A stretch of 10,761 bases of DNA from an uncultured Treponema sp. (GTDB lineage: Bacteria > Spirochaetota > Spirochaetia > Treponematales > Treponemataceae). The stretch lies in NCBI GenBank assembly GCA_946538875.1, contig CAMNHD010000028.1:1-10761 (forward strand), in the 5' to 3' direction. Positions 1 through 7,506 of this stretch are shown in pieces (position 1 is the first letter of the stretch; every line of letters begins with the position of its first letter). The position numbers and the translations under genes are program-made. Under the pieces are notes generated by a model. It saw only the letters and a program-made list of their open reading frames with translations, did no database searches and was not told where the DNA came from.

Positions 1-1188
1 CTGGTCTGTCTGCTGCACGAAAAGCCTTTTGCCGGCGTGAACGGCAGCGGCAAGCACAACAACTGGAGCATGGCAACCAACGAGGGTGAGAATCTTCTTG
101 ACCCGGGCGACACTCCTGCAAAGAACGCACAGTTCATTCTTTTTGTAACCGCCATCGTAAAGGCTGTTGACGAATACGCTGACCTGCTTCGCATTTCTGT
201 TGCAAGCGCAAGCAATGACCACCGCCTGGGAGCAAACGAGGCGCCGCCGGCAATCATTTCTATCTTTATGGGAGAAGAACTTCAGGCTGTGCTTGAGTCT
301 ATCAAGAACGGCACACACTATGACGAAGTGACCAAAAAGAAGATGACTCTTGGCGTGGATGTTCTGCCACCGATTCCAAAGGATTCCACTGACCGCAACC
401 GCACAAGCCCCTTTGCATTTACAGGAAACCGTTTTGAATTCCGCTCAGTGGGTTCATCTCTGTCTATCTCAGGACCGAATACTGTTTTGGATTCAATTGT
501 GGCTTATGTGCTCAAGGGTTTTGCTGACGAACTGGAAAAAGCATCTGACTTTGACAAGGCTCTTGACGCCCTTATCAAGCGCGAACTGAATGCCCACTGG
601 AGAATAATCTTCAACGGCAACGGTTATGACGCAAGCTGGGTAAAGGAAGCTGAAAACCGCGGACTGTACAATCTGCGCAATCTGCCCGAGGCTATGGAGC
701 ACTATCTGGATGCCAAGAACATCAAGATGTATACAGAACTTGGCATTTATTCCGAAAGCGAAATGAACAGCCACTACGAGATTAAGCTTGAAAAGTACTG
801 CCAGGTCCTGAACATTGAAGTGGAGACAATGCTCGAGATGATAAACAAGGATATTCTTCCTGCGGCATTCAAGTACATTCAGGCTGTCAGCAAGACTGCG
901 ATTGATCTTAAGACAGTTGTTCCTGAGGCAAAGTGTTCTGCCCAGACAAAACTTCTTTCCTGCCTGGACGGTCTCGCAAATGAACTGTCTGAAAAGGCTG
1001 ATGAGCTTGCAAGAATCCATCTTGCGGCAAAGAGTTCCGGTGACTACATGACAGAGGCCAAGGCTTATGCCCAGAAGGTTCTGCCTGCTATGGCCGAGAC
1101 CCGTGCAGTTGCGGACGAGATTGAACCGCTGCTTGGTGAAGACTACAAGCCGTTCCCAAGTTACGAGGATCTTTTGTTCAGGGTGTAA
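1..1188 (+). CDS. glnN: Type III glutamine synthetase, C-terminal part (5' end outside window)
   Basis: ATP-dependent ligation of ammonia to glutamate, giving glutamine; a cytoplasmic oligomeric enzyme of nitrogen assimilation. The reading frame is open from base 1, giving 395 codons and a TAA at 1186-1188. The start lies upstream, and the GTG at 37 is an internal Val, not a start. Residues 6-23 read HEKPFAGVNGSGKHNNWS, a hallmark of the GSIII (GlnN) family that carries active-site residues. It is followed by the conserved SNDHRLGANEAPPA stretch at about residues 72-85 and the family-typical ending PFPSYEDLLFRV. GSIII enzymes are usually about 700-730 residues, so roughly the last 55% is present. 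The C-terminal third is Ala/Glu/Lys-rich and probably helical. A strong intrinsic terminator follows 19 bp after the stop, so the gene ends its transcript and is separate from murE. Family assignment is very secure; regulation cannot be seen here. Confidence 0.96.
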   Translation: MVCLLHEKPFAGVNGSGKHNNWSMATNEGENLLDPGDTPAKNAQFILFVTAIVKAVDEYADLLRISVASASNDHRLGANEAPPAIISIFMGEELQAVLESIKNGTHYDEVTKKKMTLGVDVLPPIPKDSTDRNRTSPFAFTGNRFEFRSVGSSLSISGPNTVLDSIVAYVLKGFADELEKASDFDKALDALIKRELNAHWRIIFNGNGYDASWVKEAENRGLYNLRNLPEAMEHYLDAKNIKMYTELGIYSESEMNSHYEIKLEKYCQVLNIEVETMLEMINKDILPAAFKYIQAVSKTAIDLKTVVPEAKCSAQTKLLSCLDGLANELSEKADELARIHLAAKSSGDYMTEAKAYAQKVLPAMAETRAVADEIEPLLGEDYKPFPSYEDLLFRV

Positions 1189-1207
1189 GTTCTCTTGCAC
1201 TCAATGC

Positions 1208-1274
1208 AATGCAGACACGAACTTTGCACAGCAAGCACGAACTTTGCACAGCAAAGTTCGTGTCTGCATTTTTT
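1208..1274 (+). terminator. Intrinsic terminator of glnN with a duplicated left arm
   Basis: Bases 1208-1227 and 1251-1270 are perfect 20-bp inverted repeats (arm begins AATGCAGACACG), followed by a T run at 1269-1274, the classic layout of a Rho-independent terminator. The loop of this outer form is 23 nt, because a 20-bp segment of the left arm is tandemly duplicated. A second fold is possible in which the downstream copy (1236-1247) pairs with 1251-1262 around a 3-nt ACA loop, leaving a 12-bp stem. Both forms place the same right arm in the stem, but only the long one reaches the T run. It lies 19 bp after the glnN stop. Confidence 0.9.
1216..1254 (+). repeat. 20-bp tandem duplication inside the glnN terminator
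   Basis: Bases 1216-1235 (CACGAACTTTGCACAGCAAG) are repeated immediately at 1236-1254 with 19 identical bases; the next base is A instead of G. The second copy spans the loop and the start of the right arm. The likeliest origin is replication slippage across the palindrome. Confidence 0.9.
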
Positions 1275-1341
1275 CCAGAAGGGAAAAAATTGATACCCTC
1301 TCTCTTCTGCCACTTTGTCTTTCTTTTTACAAAAAATTGAT
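1269..1341 (+). other. A/T-rich leader with short inverted and direct repeats before murE
   Basis: After the glnN terminator, TTTTTTCC (1269-1276) and GGAAAAAA (1282-1289) form an 8-bp inverted repeat around a 5-nt loop, which would use the terminator's own T run. The 11-mer AAAAAATTGAT occurs twice, at 1284-1294 and 1331-1341, 47 bp apart. These could be regulator sites or chance features of A/T-rich DNA. I see no gene here. Confidence 0.35.
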
Positions 1342-1366
1342 TACCGTGGGTGACGTACAGCCAGTA

Positions 1367-1395
1367 TTGAAACATTCTTCCATAAACAGTAAAAT
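1367..1395 (+). promoter_or_regulatory. Sigma70-type promoter of the murE-ddl-murD operon
   Basis: TTGAAA at 1367-1372 matches the -35 consensus at 5 of 6 positions and TAAAAT at 1390-1395 matches the -10 consensus at 5 of 6, with an ideal 17-bp spacer. It lies after the glnN terminator and upstream of murE, in the right orientation. The -10 box ends only 8 bp before the murE ATG, so a start 6-8 nt downstream gives a leader of about 0-2 nt. This is the best -35/-10 pair I found in the 1275-1403 interval. Confidence 0.7.
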
Positions 1396-1403
1396 GTGGG
1401 ATT

Positions 1404-3104
1404 ATGAAAAAGACGTTAGCTCAGGTTTTGGCGGCTTTGCCAAAGAATTCTTTTGAATATAGTTTTGTTGAGCCGGACGGAAATGCCCGGGATGTCAGCA
1501 TTGAGCATCTGGTTTTTGACAGCCGCGATGTTGTTGCCGACTCACTTTTTTTTGCCCTGCCTGGTACCCACACAACTGGTAACCGTTTTATCGCGCAGGC
1601 GGTCAGGGCGGGCGCTTGTGTTGTTGTTTTTCAGGATACTATTTCTGAACAGGAACAGGCGGAAATTGATGCGGCGGTTCAGGCTGCTCCGGTAAAACCT
1701 GTTTTTATCCATGTAAAGGATTCCCGTTTTGCAATGTCACCGCTGAGTGCGGCTTTTTATGACAATCCTTCCGAAAAACTTGTTGTCTACGGTGTGACTG
1801 GTACAGAAGGCAAGTCTTCCACCGTGGCATTTTTGTGGCAGCTGCTCAGGCTCAGCGGTTACAAGGCGGGCTTTATTTCTACCGTGCAGTATTCGCTGGG
1901 CGGCGAGGCTATTGCCAATCCCCAGCACCAGACAACACCTGAGGCTCCTATTGTTCAGCGGGAGCTGTACGAGATGCTTCAGAACGGATGCACTCATGCT
2001 GTCGTGGAGTCTTCTTCCCACGGACTTTCTGTGCGGACTAACCGTCTTGGGGATGTCCACTTTGACTGCGGCATTTTTATGAATGTGACACTTGAACATC
2101 TTGAATTCCACGGAACTTACGAGCAGTACAAGAGCGACAAGGCAAATCTTTTCCGTGCGCTGGACAAGTTTTCCCATGAAAAAAATATCGGCGGTAAGGC
2201 TGTGACTGTTCCTTCTTTTGGAATAGTGAATCTTGAGGATCCTGCGGCAACTTACTTTGCTTCATGCACAAAGAAAAAGGTAATCGGTTTTACTACGGAG
2301 GGAAAGGCCGGCAAACAGGCTGCTGAGGAACTTGAGGCAAAACCGCTGCCTGCTATACCAAGCGATATGCCTTATCTTGCGGCCCGTAACATCGCCGCCG
2401 CCAGGTACGGGCTTACGTTCAGCATTCACCGCTTTGAAGACCATGACTCACTTTCCGGCGAAAACAGGGTGATTCATGTGAAGGCTCCGCTGCCGGGTGC
2501 ATTCAATGCTTACAATATTATGGCATCGCTGCTTGCTGTGCACGGCACCACCGGTATGCCTCTGGAAAAACTGGCCGCCCTTGCGGAAAAGCTTGAGCCT
2601 GTAAAGGGCCGCATGACTGTGATTGACCAAGGACAGCCCTTTGAAGTGATTGTGGACTATGCCCACACACCTTCTTCTTTTGAAACAATTTTCCCTCCTG
2701 TAAAAAAGCGCTGTACTGGCAGGATGATTTGTCTCTTTGGTTCAGGCGGAGAGCGTGATGTCAAGAAGAGACCTCTTCAGGGTGAGATTGCCGCCAAGTT
2801 CTGCGATACTGTGATTTTGACTGACGAAGACCCGCGCGGTGAAGATTCAATGGCTCTTCTGGAGATGATTGCCGTGGGTGCACGCAAGGCCGGAAAGGTT
2901 GACGGTGAAAGCCTTCTCTTTATTCCTGACCGCCCGTCTGCAATCCGCAAGGCTTTTAGTCTGGCAGAAGAAAATGACATTGTGCTGCTTTTGGGAAAGT
3001 CACACGAAAATTCAATTATCTACAAAGACCGCGTCATGCCTTACGACGAGATTTCCGAAGCAAAGAAGGCTTTGACTGAGATGGGCTGGTCGGCTGCAAA
3101 ATAG
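1404..3104 (+). CDS. murE: UDP-N-acetylmuramoyl-tripeptide synthetase (MurE ligase)
   Basis: Cytoplasmic ATP-dependent Mur ligase that adds the third-position diamino acid to UDP-MurNAc-L-Ala-D-Glu. The 566 residues show the three-domain Mur order: a UDP-binding N-domain with FDSRDVVADSLFFALPG (38-54); a central ATPase domain with P-loop VTGTEGKSST (131-140), VESSSHGL (201-208) and an EHLEFHG motif (231-237) followed by Lys246, which aligns with the carbamylated lysine of the family; and a C-terminal domain with VDYAHTP (417-423), LFGSGGERDVKKRP (444-457) and LLGKSHENS (529-537). The selection motif reads EDPR at 475-478, versus DNPR in meso-DAP enzymes and DNPA in the S. aureus lysine enzyme, so the diamino acid is uncertain. 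Ornithine, reported for spirochaete peptidoglycan, is plausible. At 566 residues it is longer than the usual roughly 490-500. The start follows a promoter too closely to have a normal ribosome binding site. First gene of an operon with ddl and murD. Confidence 0.95.
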   Translation: MKKTLAQVLAALPKNSFEYSFVEPDGNARDVSIEHLVFDSRDVVADSLFFALPGTHTTGNRFIAQAVRAGACVVVFQDTISEQEQAEIDAAVQAAPVKPVFIHVKDSRFAMSPLSAAFYDNPSEKLVVYGVTGTEGKSSTVAFLWQLLRLSGYKAGFISTVQYSLGGEAIANPQHQTTPEAPIVQRELYEMLQNGCTHAVVESSSHGLSVRTNRLGDVHFDCGIFMNVTLEHLEFHGTYEQYKSDKANLFRALDKFSHEKNIGGKAVTVPSFGIVNLEDPAATYFASCTKKKVIGFTTEGKAGKQAAEELEAKPLPAIPSDMPYLAARNIAAARYGLTFSIHRFEDHDSLSGENRVIHVKAPLPGAFNAYNIMASLLAVHGTTGMPLEKLAALAEKLEPVKGRMTVIDQGQPFEVIVDYAHTPSSFETIFPPVKKRCTGRMICLFGSGGERDVKKRPLQGEIAAKFCDTVILTDEDPRGEDSMALLEMIAVGARKAGKVDGESLLFIPDRPSAIRKAFSLAEENDIVLLLGKSHENSIIYKDRVMPYDEISEAKKALTEMGWSAAK

Positions 3105-3118
3105 GGAGGACTAAACAG

Positions 3119-4255
3119 ATGGATGTGGTATTGATTTACGGAGGACGCTCCGGCGAACATGAAATTTCTTTGGTTAGCTGCGCTGCAGTTGCACGTAACA
3201 TAAGCTCCAGCCATAAGGTTCATCTTGTGGCAATAACAAAGGAAGGAACCTGGTATCTGCAGCCCGATTCTGTGCTGGACAAGCTGCGCTCTGATTCCAA
3301 TGCTGTGCTGACTGCAAATGCCGGTGAAGTTTCTGCGCGTGTCAGTATAATTCCTGGCGGCGGTGTGGAAGGTGCTTTTTGTGCTGGCGGTAAAACTTTC
3401 CGTGCCGATGTGGTGTTCCCCGTGCTGCATGGTACTTACGGAGAGGACGGAACAATCCAGGGTTTGCTTGAGATGGCCGATGTTCCGTTTGTCGGTTGCG
3501 GTGTGTTTTCAAGTGCCGCCACAATGGACAAGGTTCAGACAAAGATTCTCTGGGAAAAGGCAGGACTTCCTGTTGTGCCCTATGTCTGCATAACCAAGGC
3601 TGATGTGAACGACCGTGAACGCTACGATTCTCTGGTGCGCAAGGCTGTTGACACCCTGCATTTCCCGCTGTTTGTAAAGCCGTGTTCTGCCGGTTCAAGT
3701 GACGGTGCTGCAAAGGCTGAAAACGAAAAGGAGCTTTCCTTTGCACTTATGGAAGCCTTTATGTGGGACAACAAGGTGCTTATAGAAAAAGCCATTGATG
3801 CCCGCGAAGTGGAGTGCTCGGTTACCGGAAACTCTGTCACTGCAAATGCCGACTGTCCAGCCTCTCTGCTTAAGACTTACGGGCCTGGCGAGATTGTCCC
3901 CAAGCATGTTTTCTATGACTATGACGCAAAGTACAATGACCCTGACGGTGCGGAGCTTAAGATTCCTGCCGCGCTGAACGACAAGGATCTGGAATATATC
4001 CGCTCTACCGCAAAGAAGGCTTATGCCGCGGTTGATGCTGCCGGTCTTAGCCGCGTGGACTTTTTTGTTTCAAGGACTGACGGTAAGATTTACCTGAACG
4101 AGATAAACACAATTCCCGGTTTCACCAGTATCAGCATGTTCCCAAAGATGTGCGCAAGCGAAGGTCTTGGGTTCACGGAACTGCTTGAGCTTTTGTTCAC
4201 GGAGGCAAAGGACAACTTTAAGCAGCATTCCTCACTGTGCACTAGCCGCAGCTGA
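3119..4255 (+). CDS. ddl: D-alanine--D-alanine ligase
   Basis: Joins two D-Ala molecules using ATP, supplying the dipeptide that MurF adds to the muramyl tripeptide; an ATP-grasp enzyme of the cytoplasm. The 378 residues carry GGRSGEHEISL (8-18) with Glu15, HGTYGEDGTIQG (104-115), the ATP-binding loop FVKPCSAGSSDG (185-196), EKAIDAREVE (223-232), the omega-loop FYDYDAKY (265-272) and the Mg-binding NEINTIPGF (327-335). Tyr266 aligns with Tyr216 of E. coli DdlB. This residue marks D-Ala-D-Ala rather than D-Ala-D-lactate synthesis, so the enzyme looks like a normal vancomycin-sensitive type. The usual GSSVG loop reads GSSDG here. A strong GGAGGA site (3105-3110) lies 8 nt before the ATG and directly after the murE stop, so translation is probably coupled with murE. 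Length is near normal with a slightly extended, nondescript C-terminal tail. Confidence 0.95.
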   Translation: MDVVLIYGGRSGEHEISLVSCAAVARNISSSHKVHLVAITKEGTWYLQPDSVLDKLRSDSNAVLTANAGEVSARVSIIPGGGVEGAFCAGGKTFRADVVFPVLHGTYGEDGTIQGLLEMADVPFVGCGVFSSAATMDKVQTKILWEKAGLPVVPYVCITKADVNDRERYDSLVRKAVDTLHFPLFVKPCSAGSSDGAAKAENEKELSFALMEAFMWDNKVLIEKAIDAREVECSVTGNSVTANADCPASLLKTYGPGEIVPKHVFYDYDAKYNDPDGAELKIPAALNDKDLEYIRSTAKKAYAAVDAAGLSRVDFFVSRTDGKIYLNEINTIPGFTSISMFPKMCASEGLGFTELLELLFTEAKDNFKQHSSLCTSRS

Positions 4256-4275
4256 CGGCACGGGAGGTAAAGACG

Positions 4276-5856
4276 ATGGCTGTAATTGAACCACATGTTT
4301 ATCCTGAAGGCTGCGTGTTCAACACTTTGGCAGATATTAAGGGAAAAAAGATAACTGTAATGGGGCTTGGCCTTAACGGCGGCGGAGAGGCGTGCGTGCG
4401 TTTCTTTCTGCGCTACGGTGCCTACGTCACTGTCACGGACATGAAGACCCAGGAACAGCTTGCTCCCACGATTGAAAAACTTACGGCAGACCCTACTGTT
4501 GACCAAAGCCGCCTTACCTATATTCTGGGCGGTCACCGCATACAGGACTTTTCAGAGGCTGACTGTGTGATAAAAAATCCCGGCGTAAAATTCGAGGGCA
4601 ATAAATATCTGGCGGCAGCCAAGGCTGTGGAAACAGACATTTCAATTTTCCTGCATTTTACAAAGTCTCCGATTATTGCGGTTACCGGCAGCAAGGGAAA
4701 AAGCAGCACTGTAAGCGCAATTGACTTTGGACTCAGGGGTGCTGGCTTCAAGACCTTCCTTGGCGGAAATATCACTGTAAGCCCCTTGAGTTTTCTGGAA
4801 AAAACTGACGGCACCACTCCTGTAGTGCTTGAACTTTCAAGCTGGCAGCTGCGCGACCTGCGCGGAAGACATGCGCTGAAACCAAAGATTGCCGTGATTA
4901 CAAAGATTGTTCCCGACCATCAGAATTTTTACGGCGACATGGATTCCTACGTTGCGGACAAGCGCCTTATCTACGCCGACCAGGGACCGGAAGACTATAC
5001 GGTACTTGATTACGATGAGGATGATTATCTAAAGGACAGTCTTTCTCCAAAGCCGGGCTGCAAATGCTGGGGTGACCTCTTTGCGTCCGAGACCAAGGGA
5101 ACTGTGATGCGCTACAGCAAGAGCCTTCTGCCAAAGGATGTTGCAGGTGTGTACCAGACCCGCGAGATGCGCACCACTTTTGGATGGGCTCATCTTGAGC
5201 CTGATTCAGAACCTGAGCAGATTATGGGAACGCTGGCCGTACCAGGTGAACACAACAAAGTGAATGTCCTGAACGCAGCCCTTGTGATGCGTCTGATGAA
5301 CGTTGCTTCCGGGCAGATAAGCTCGATTGTGGGCGAATGGAAAGGCATAAGTCACCGCCTTGAACGCTTCCACGAATGGCAGAGTCCAATCAGTGCGGTG
5401 CATGTAAGTTTTTATAATGACAGCTGCGCAACCGTTCCGGAAGCCGCCGCCGCCGCAAGCCAGGCCTTTGGACGAGAGGCAATCCTGATTTCCGGTGGGA
5501 CAGACAAGAACTTGGACTTTACACCACTGGCCGTGACACTTGCAATGGAAAACGGAGCGCGCTACAGGACAAAACAGGTTTACCTGCTTGCGGGGACAGG
5601 CACAGACAAACTGGTTCCGCTGCTTAACGAGCACATGGTTCCCTTCCTGGGGCCCTTTGAGTCACTTGAAGTTCTGCTGGGTGTGCTCAAGGCAAATCTC
5701 ATGGCTCCGCGTGCCGAGCGCATCTACGACAATTTCCGCGAAGACGACCCGATTCCGATTGTGTTCAGCCCCGGGGCTACAAGCTTTGGTATGTTCACCA
5801 ACGAGTTTGACCGCGGCAACAAATTCAAGGATGCGGTAAAGCAGATTTTCTCCTAA
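4276..5856 (+). CDS. murD: UDP-N-acetylmuramoyl-L-alanine--D-glutamate ligase (MurD)
   Basis: Cytoplasmic Mur ligase adding D-Glu to UDP-MurNAc-L-Ala, the step before MurE. N-domain: the Rossmann-like KKITVMGLGLNGGG (24-37) and the VIKNPGV segment (98-104). Central domain: P-loop VTGSKGKSST (136-145), LELSSWQL (185-192), PDHQNFYG (213-220) and Lys229 in YVADKRLIY, aligning with carbamylated Lys198 of E. coli MurD. C-domain: GEHNKVNVLNA (324-334), HRLERF (360-365), NDSCATV (381-387), GGTDKNLDF (407-415) and FSPGATSFGMF (497-507), close to the family LSPACASFDMF. At 526 residues it is about 80-90 longer than typical MurD; much of the excess appears to lie at about residues 240-320 in the central domain. 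NDSCAT has Cys384 where E. coli has Lys319. A GGGAGGT site (4262-4268) lies 7 nt before the ATG. Last gene of the operon; a strong hairpin terminator follows. Confidence 0.94.
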   Translation: MAVIEPHVYPEGCVFNTLADIKGKKITVMGLGLNGGGEACVRFFLRYGAYVTVTDMKTQEQLAPTIEKLTADPTVDQSRLTYILGGHRIQDFSEADCVIKNPGVKFEGNKYLAAAKAVETDISIFLHFTKSPIIAVTGSKGKSSTVSAIDFGLRGAGFKTFLGGNITVSPLSFLEKTDGTTPVVLELSSWQLRDLRGRHALKPKIAVITKIVPDHQNFYGDMDSYVADKRLIYADQGPEDYTVLDYDEDDYLKDSLSPKPGCKCWGDLFASETKGTVMRYSKSLLPKDVAGVYQTREMRTTFGWAHLEPDSEPEQIMGTLAVPGEHNKVNVLNAALVMRLMNVASGQISSIVGEWKGISHRLERFHEWQSPISAVHVSFYNDSCATVPEAAAAASQAFGREAILISGGTDKNLDFTPLAVTLAMENGARYRTKQVYLLAGTGTDKLVPLLNEHMVPFLGPFESLEVLLGVLKANLMAPRAERIYDNFREDDPIPIVFSPGATSFGMFTNEFDRGNKFKDAVKQIFS

Positions 5857-5895
5857 AAAGCACTGGCATTTTTATCATGCTGGTTTTTAAAATAT

Positions 5896-5952
5896 GAAAC
5901 CCACGGCTTTGTGGTCATTTGACAATGGCTCCAACCGTGGGTTTCTCTTTTT
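5896..5952 (+). terminator. Terminator of the murE-ddl-murD operon, probably bidirectional
   Basis: GAAACCCACGG (5896-5906) and CCGTGGGTTTC (5935-5945) form a perfect 11-bp stem around a 28-nt loop, followed by TCTTTTT (5946-5952). This is a good Rho-independent terminator 39 bp after the murD stop. Read on the - strand, the same stem is followed by ATATTTTAAAAA, so it may also stop purA transcripts arriving from the right. Confidence 0.85.
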
Positions 5953-5959
5953 GCTAATT

Positions 5960-6030
5960 CCCCGCTTTCCGGGGTTTCATTCCGGCCTGCGTACCGCAGA
6001 CCGGAACGCTGCGCGCCCCTGCAATCGGGG
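5960..6030 (-). other. Cluster of GC-rich hairpins just after purA
   Basis: Three adjacent inverted repeats lie between the purA stop and the murD terminator. CCCCG/CGGGG pair at 5960-5974 with a 5-nt loop. TTCCGGCCTGCG (5980-5991) pairs with CGCAGACCGGAA (5995-6006) around a TAC loop with a single C-A mismatch. CCCC/GGGG pair at 6016-6030. None is followed by a T run on the - strand, so they are not standard terminators by themselves. They may protect the 3' end of the purA mRNA or be a copy of a dispersed palindromic repeat. Confidence 0.55.
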
Positions 6031-7299
<1,269 letters not shown>

Positions 7300-7378
7300 T
7301 CATAAAAATAATCGCTTAAGTCTGACGGCAGGTCTATGCACCACATACATTTCCGACTGAAACATCTCCTGACCATCT

Positions 7379-7486
7379 GCGTTAGGGGGTGGAGGGGCCG
7401 GCCGAAGGACGGTTGCGCAGGCAATGGAGTGGGTAGGGACCCACGGAACCCCGGAACACCCGACCCCCGCCGTGCGGGGGTAACGC
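7379..7486 (-). repeat. 108-bp GC-rich, hairpin-rich element with 6-bp terminal inverted repeats
   Basis: The element is bounded by GCGTTA (7379-7384) and TAACGC (7481-7486). 78 of its 108 bases are G or C (72%), well above the flanking genes. Inside are GGCCGGCC (7396-7403), a TTGC/GCAA mini-stem (7413-7424), a 6-bp GTGGGT/ACCCAC hairpin with AGGG loop (7429-7444) and a perfect 8-bp ACCCCCGC/GCGGGGGT hairpin with a 3-nt loop (7463-7481). It starts 20 bp after the guaB stop and carries no plausible gene. The organisation suggests a REP- or MITE-like dispersed repeat, or a structured mRNA element between guaB and purA. A copy count in the genome would decide. Confidence 0.5.
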
Positions 7487-7506
7487 CCTTAAAAAACGCT
7501 TTTAAA

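Noticed and set aside
37..39. Start codon for glnN at 37
   Set aside because: This GTG encodes Val inside the conserved FAGVNGSGKHNNW motif, and the frame is open and conserved upstream to base 1, so the gene begins outside the window.
493..1200. 235-codon open frame on the - strand opposite glnN
   Set aside because: Antisense shadow of the glutamine synthetase. The translation is Leu/Cys/His/Val-rich with no family resemblance, and it reads out of the terminator region without a promoter.
1216..1254. Start of a CRISPR-like direct repeat array
   Set aside because: The two 20-bp copies are directly adjacent with no spacer, only two copies exist, and they are explained by duplication within a terminator arm.
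1067..1456. 129-codon + strand frame bridging the end of glnN and the start of murE
   Set aside because: It runs through the terminator stem, its duplication and the murE promoter, and is out of frame with both flanking genes.
3119..4255. Possible D-Ala-D-Lac (vancomycin-resistance type) ligase
   Set aside because: The omega-loop reads FYDYDAKY with Tyr at the position that defines D-Ala-D-Ala ligases; VanA-type enzymes differ there, and no vanH or vanX neighbour is present.
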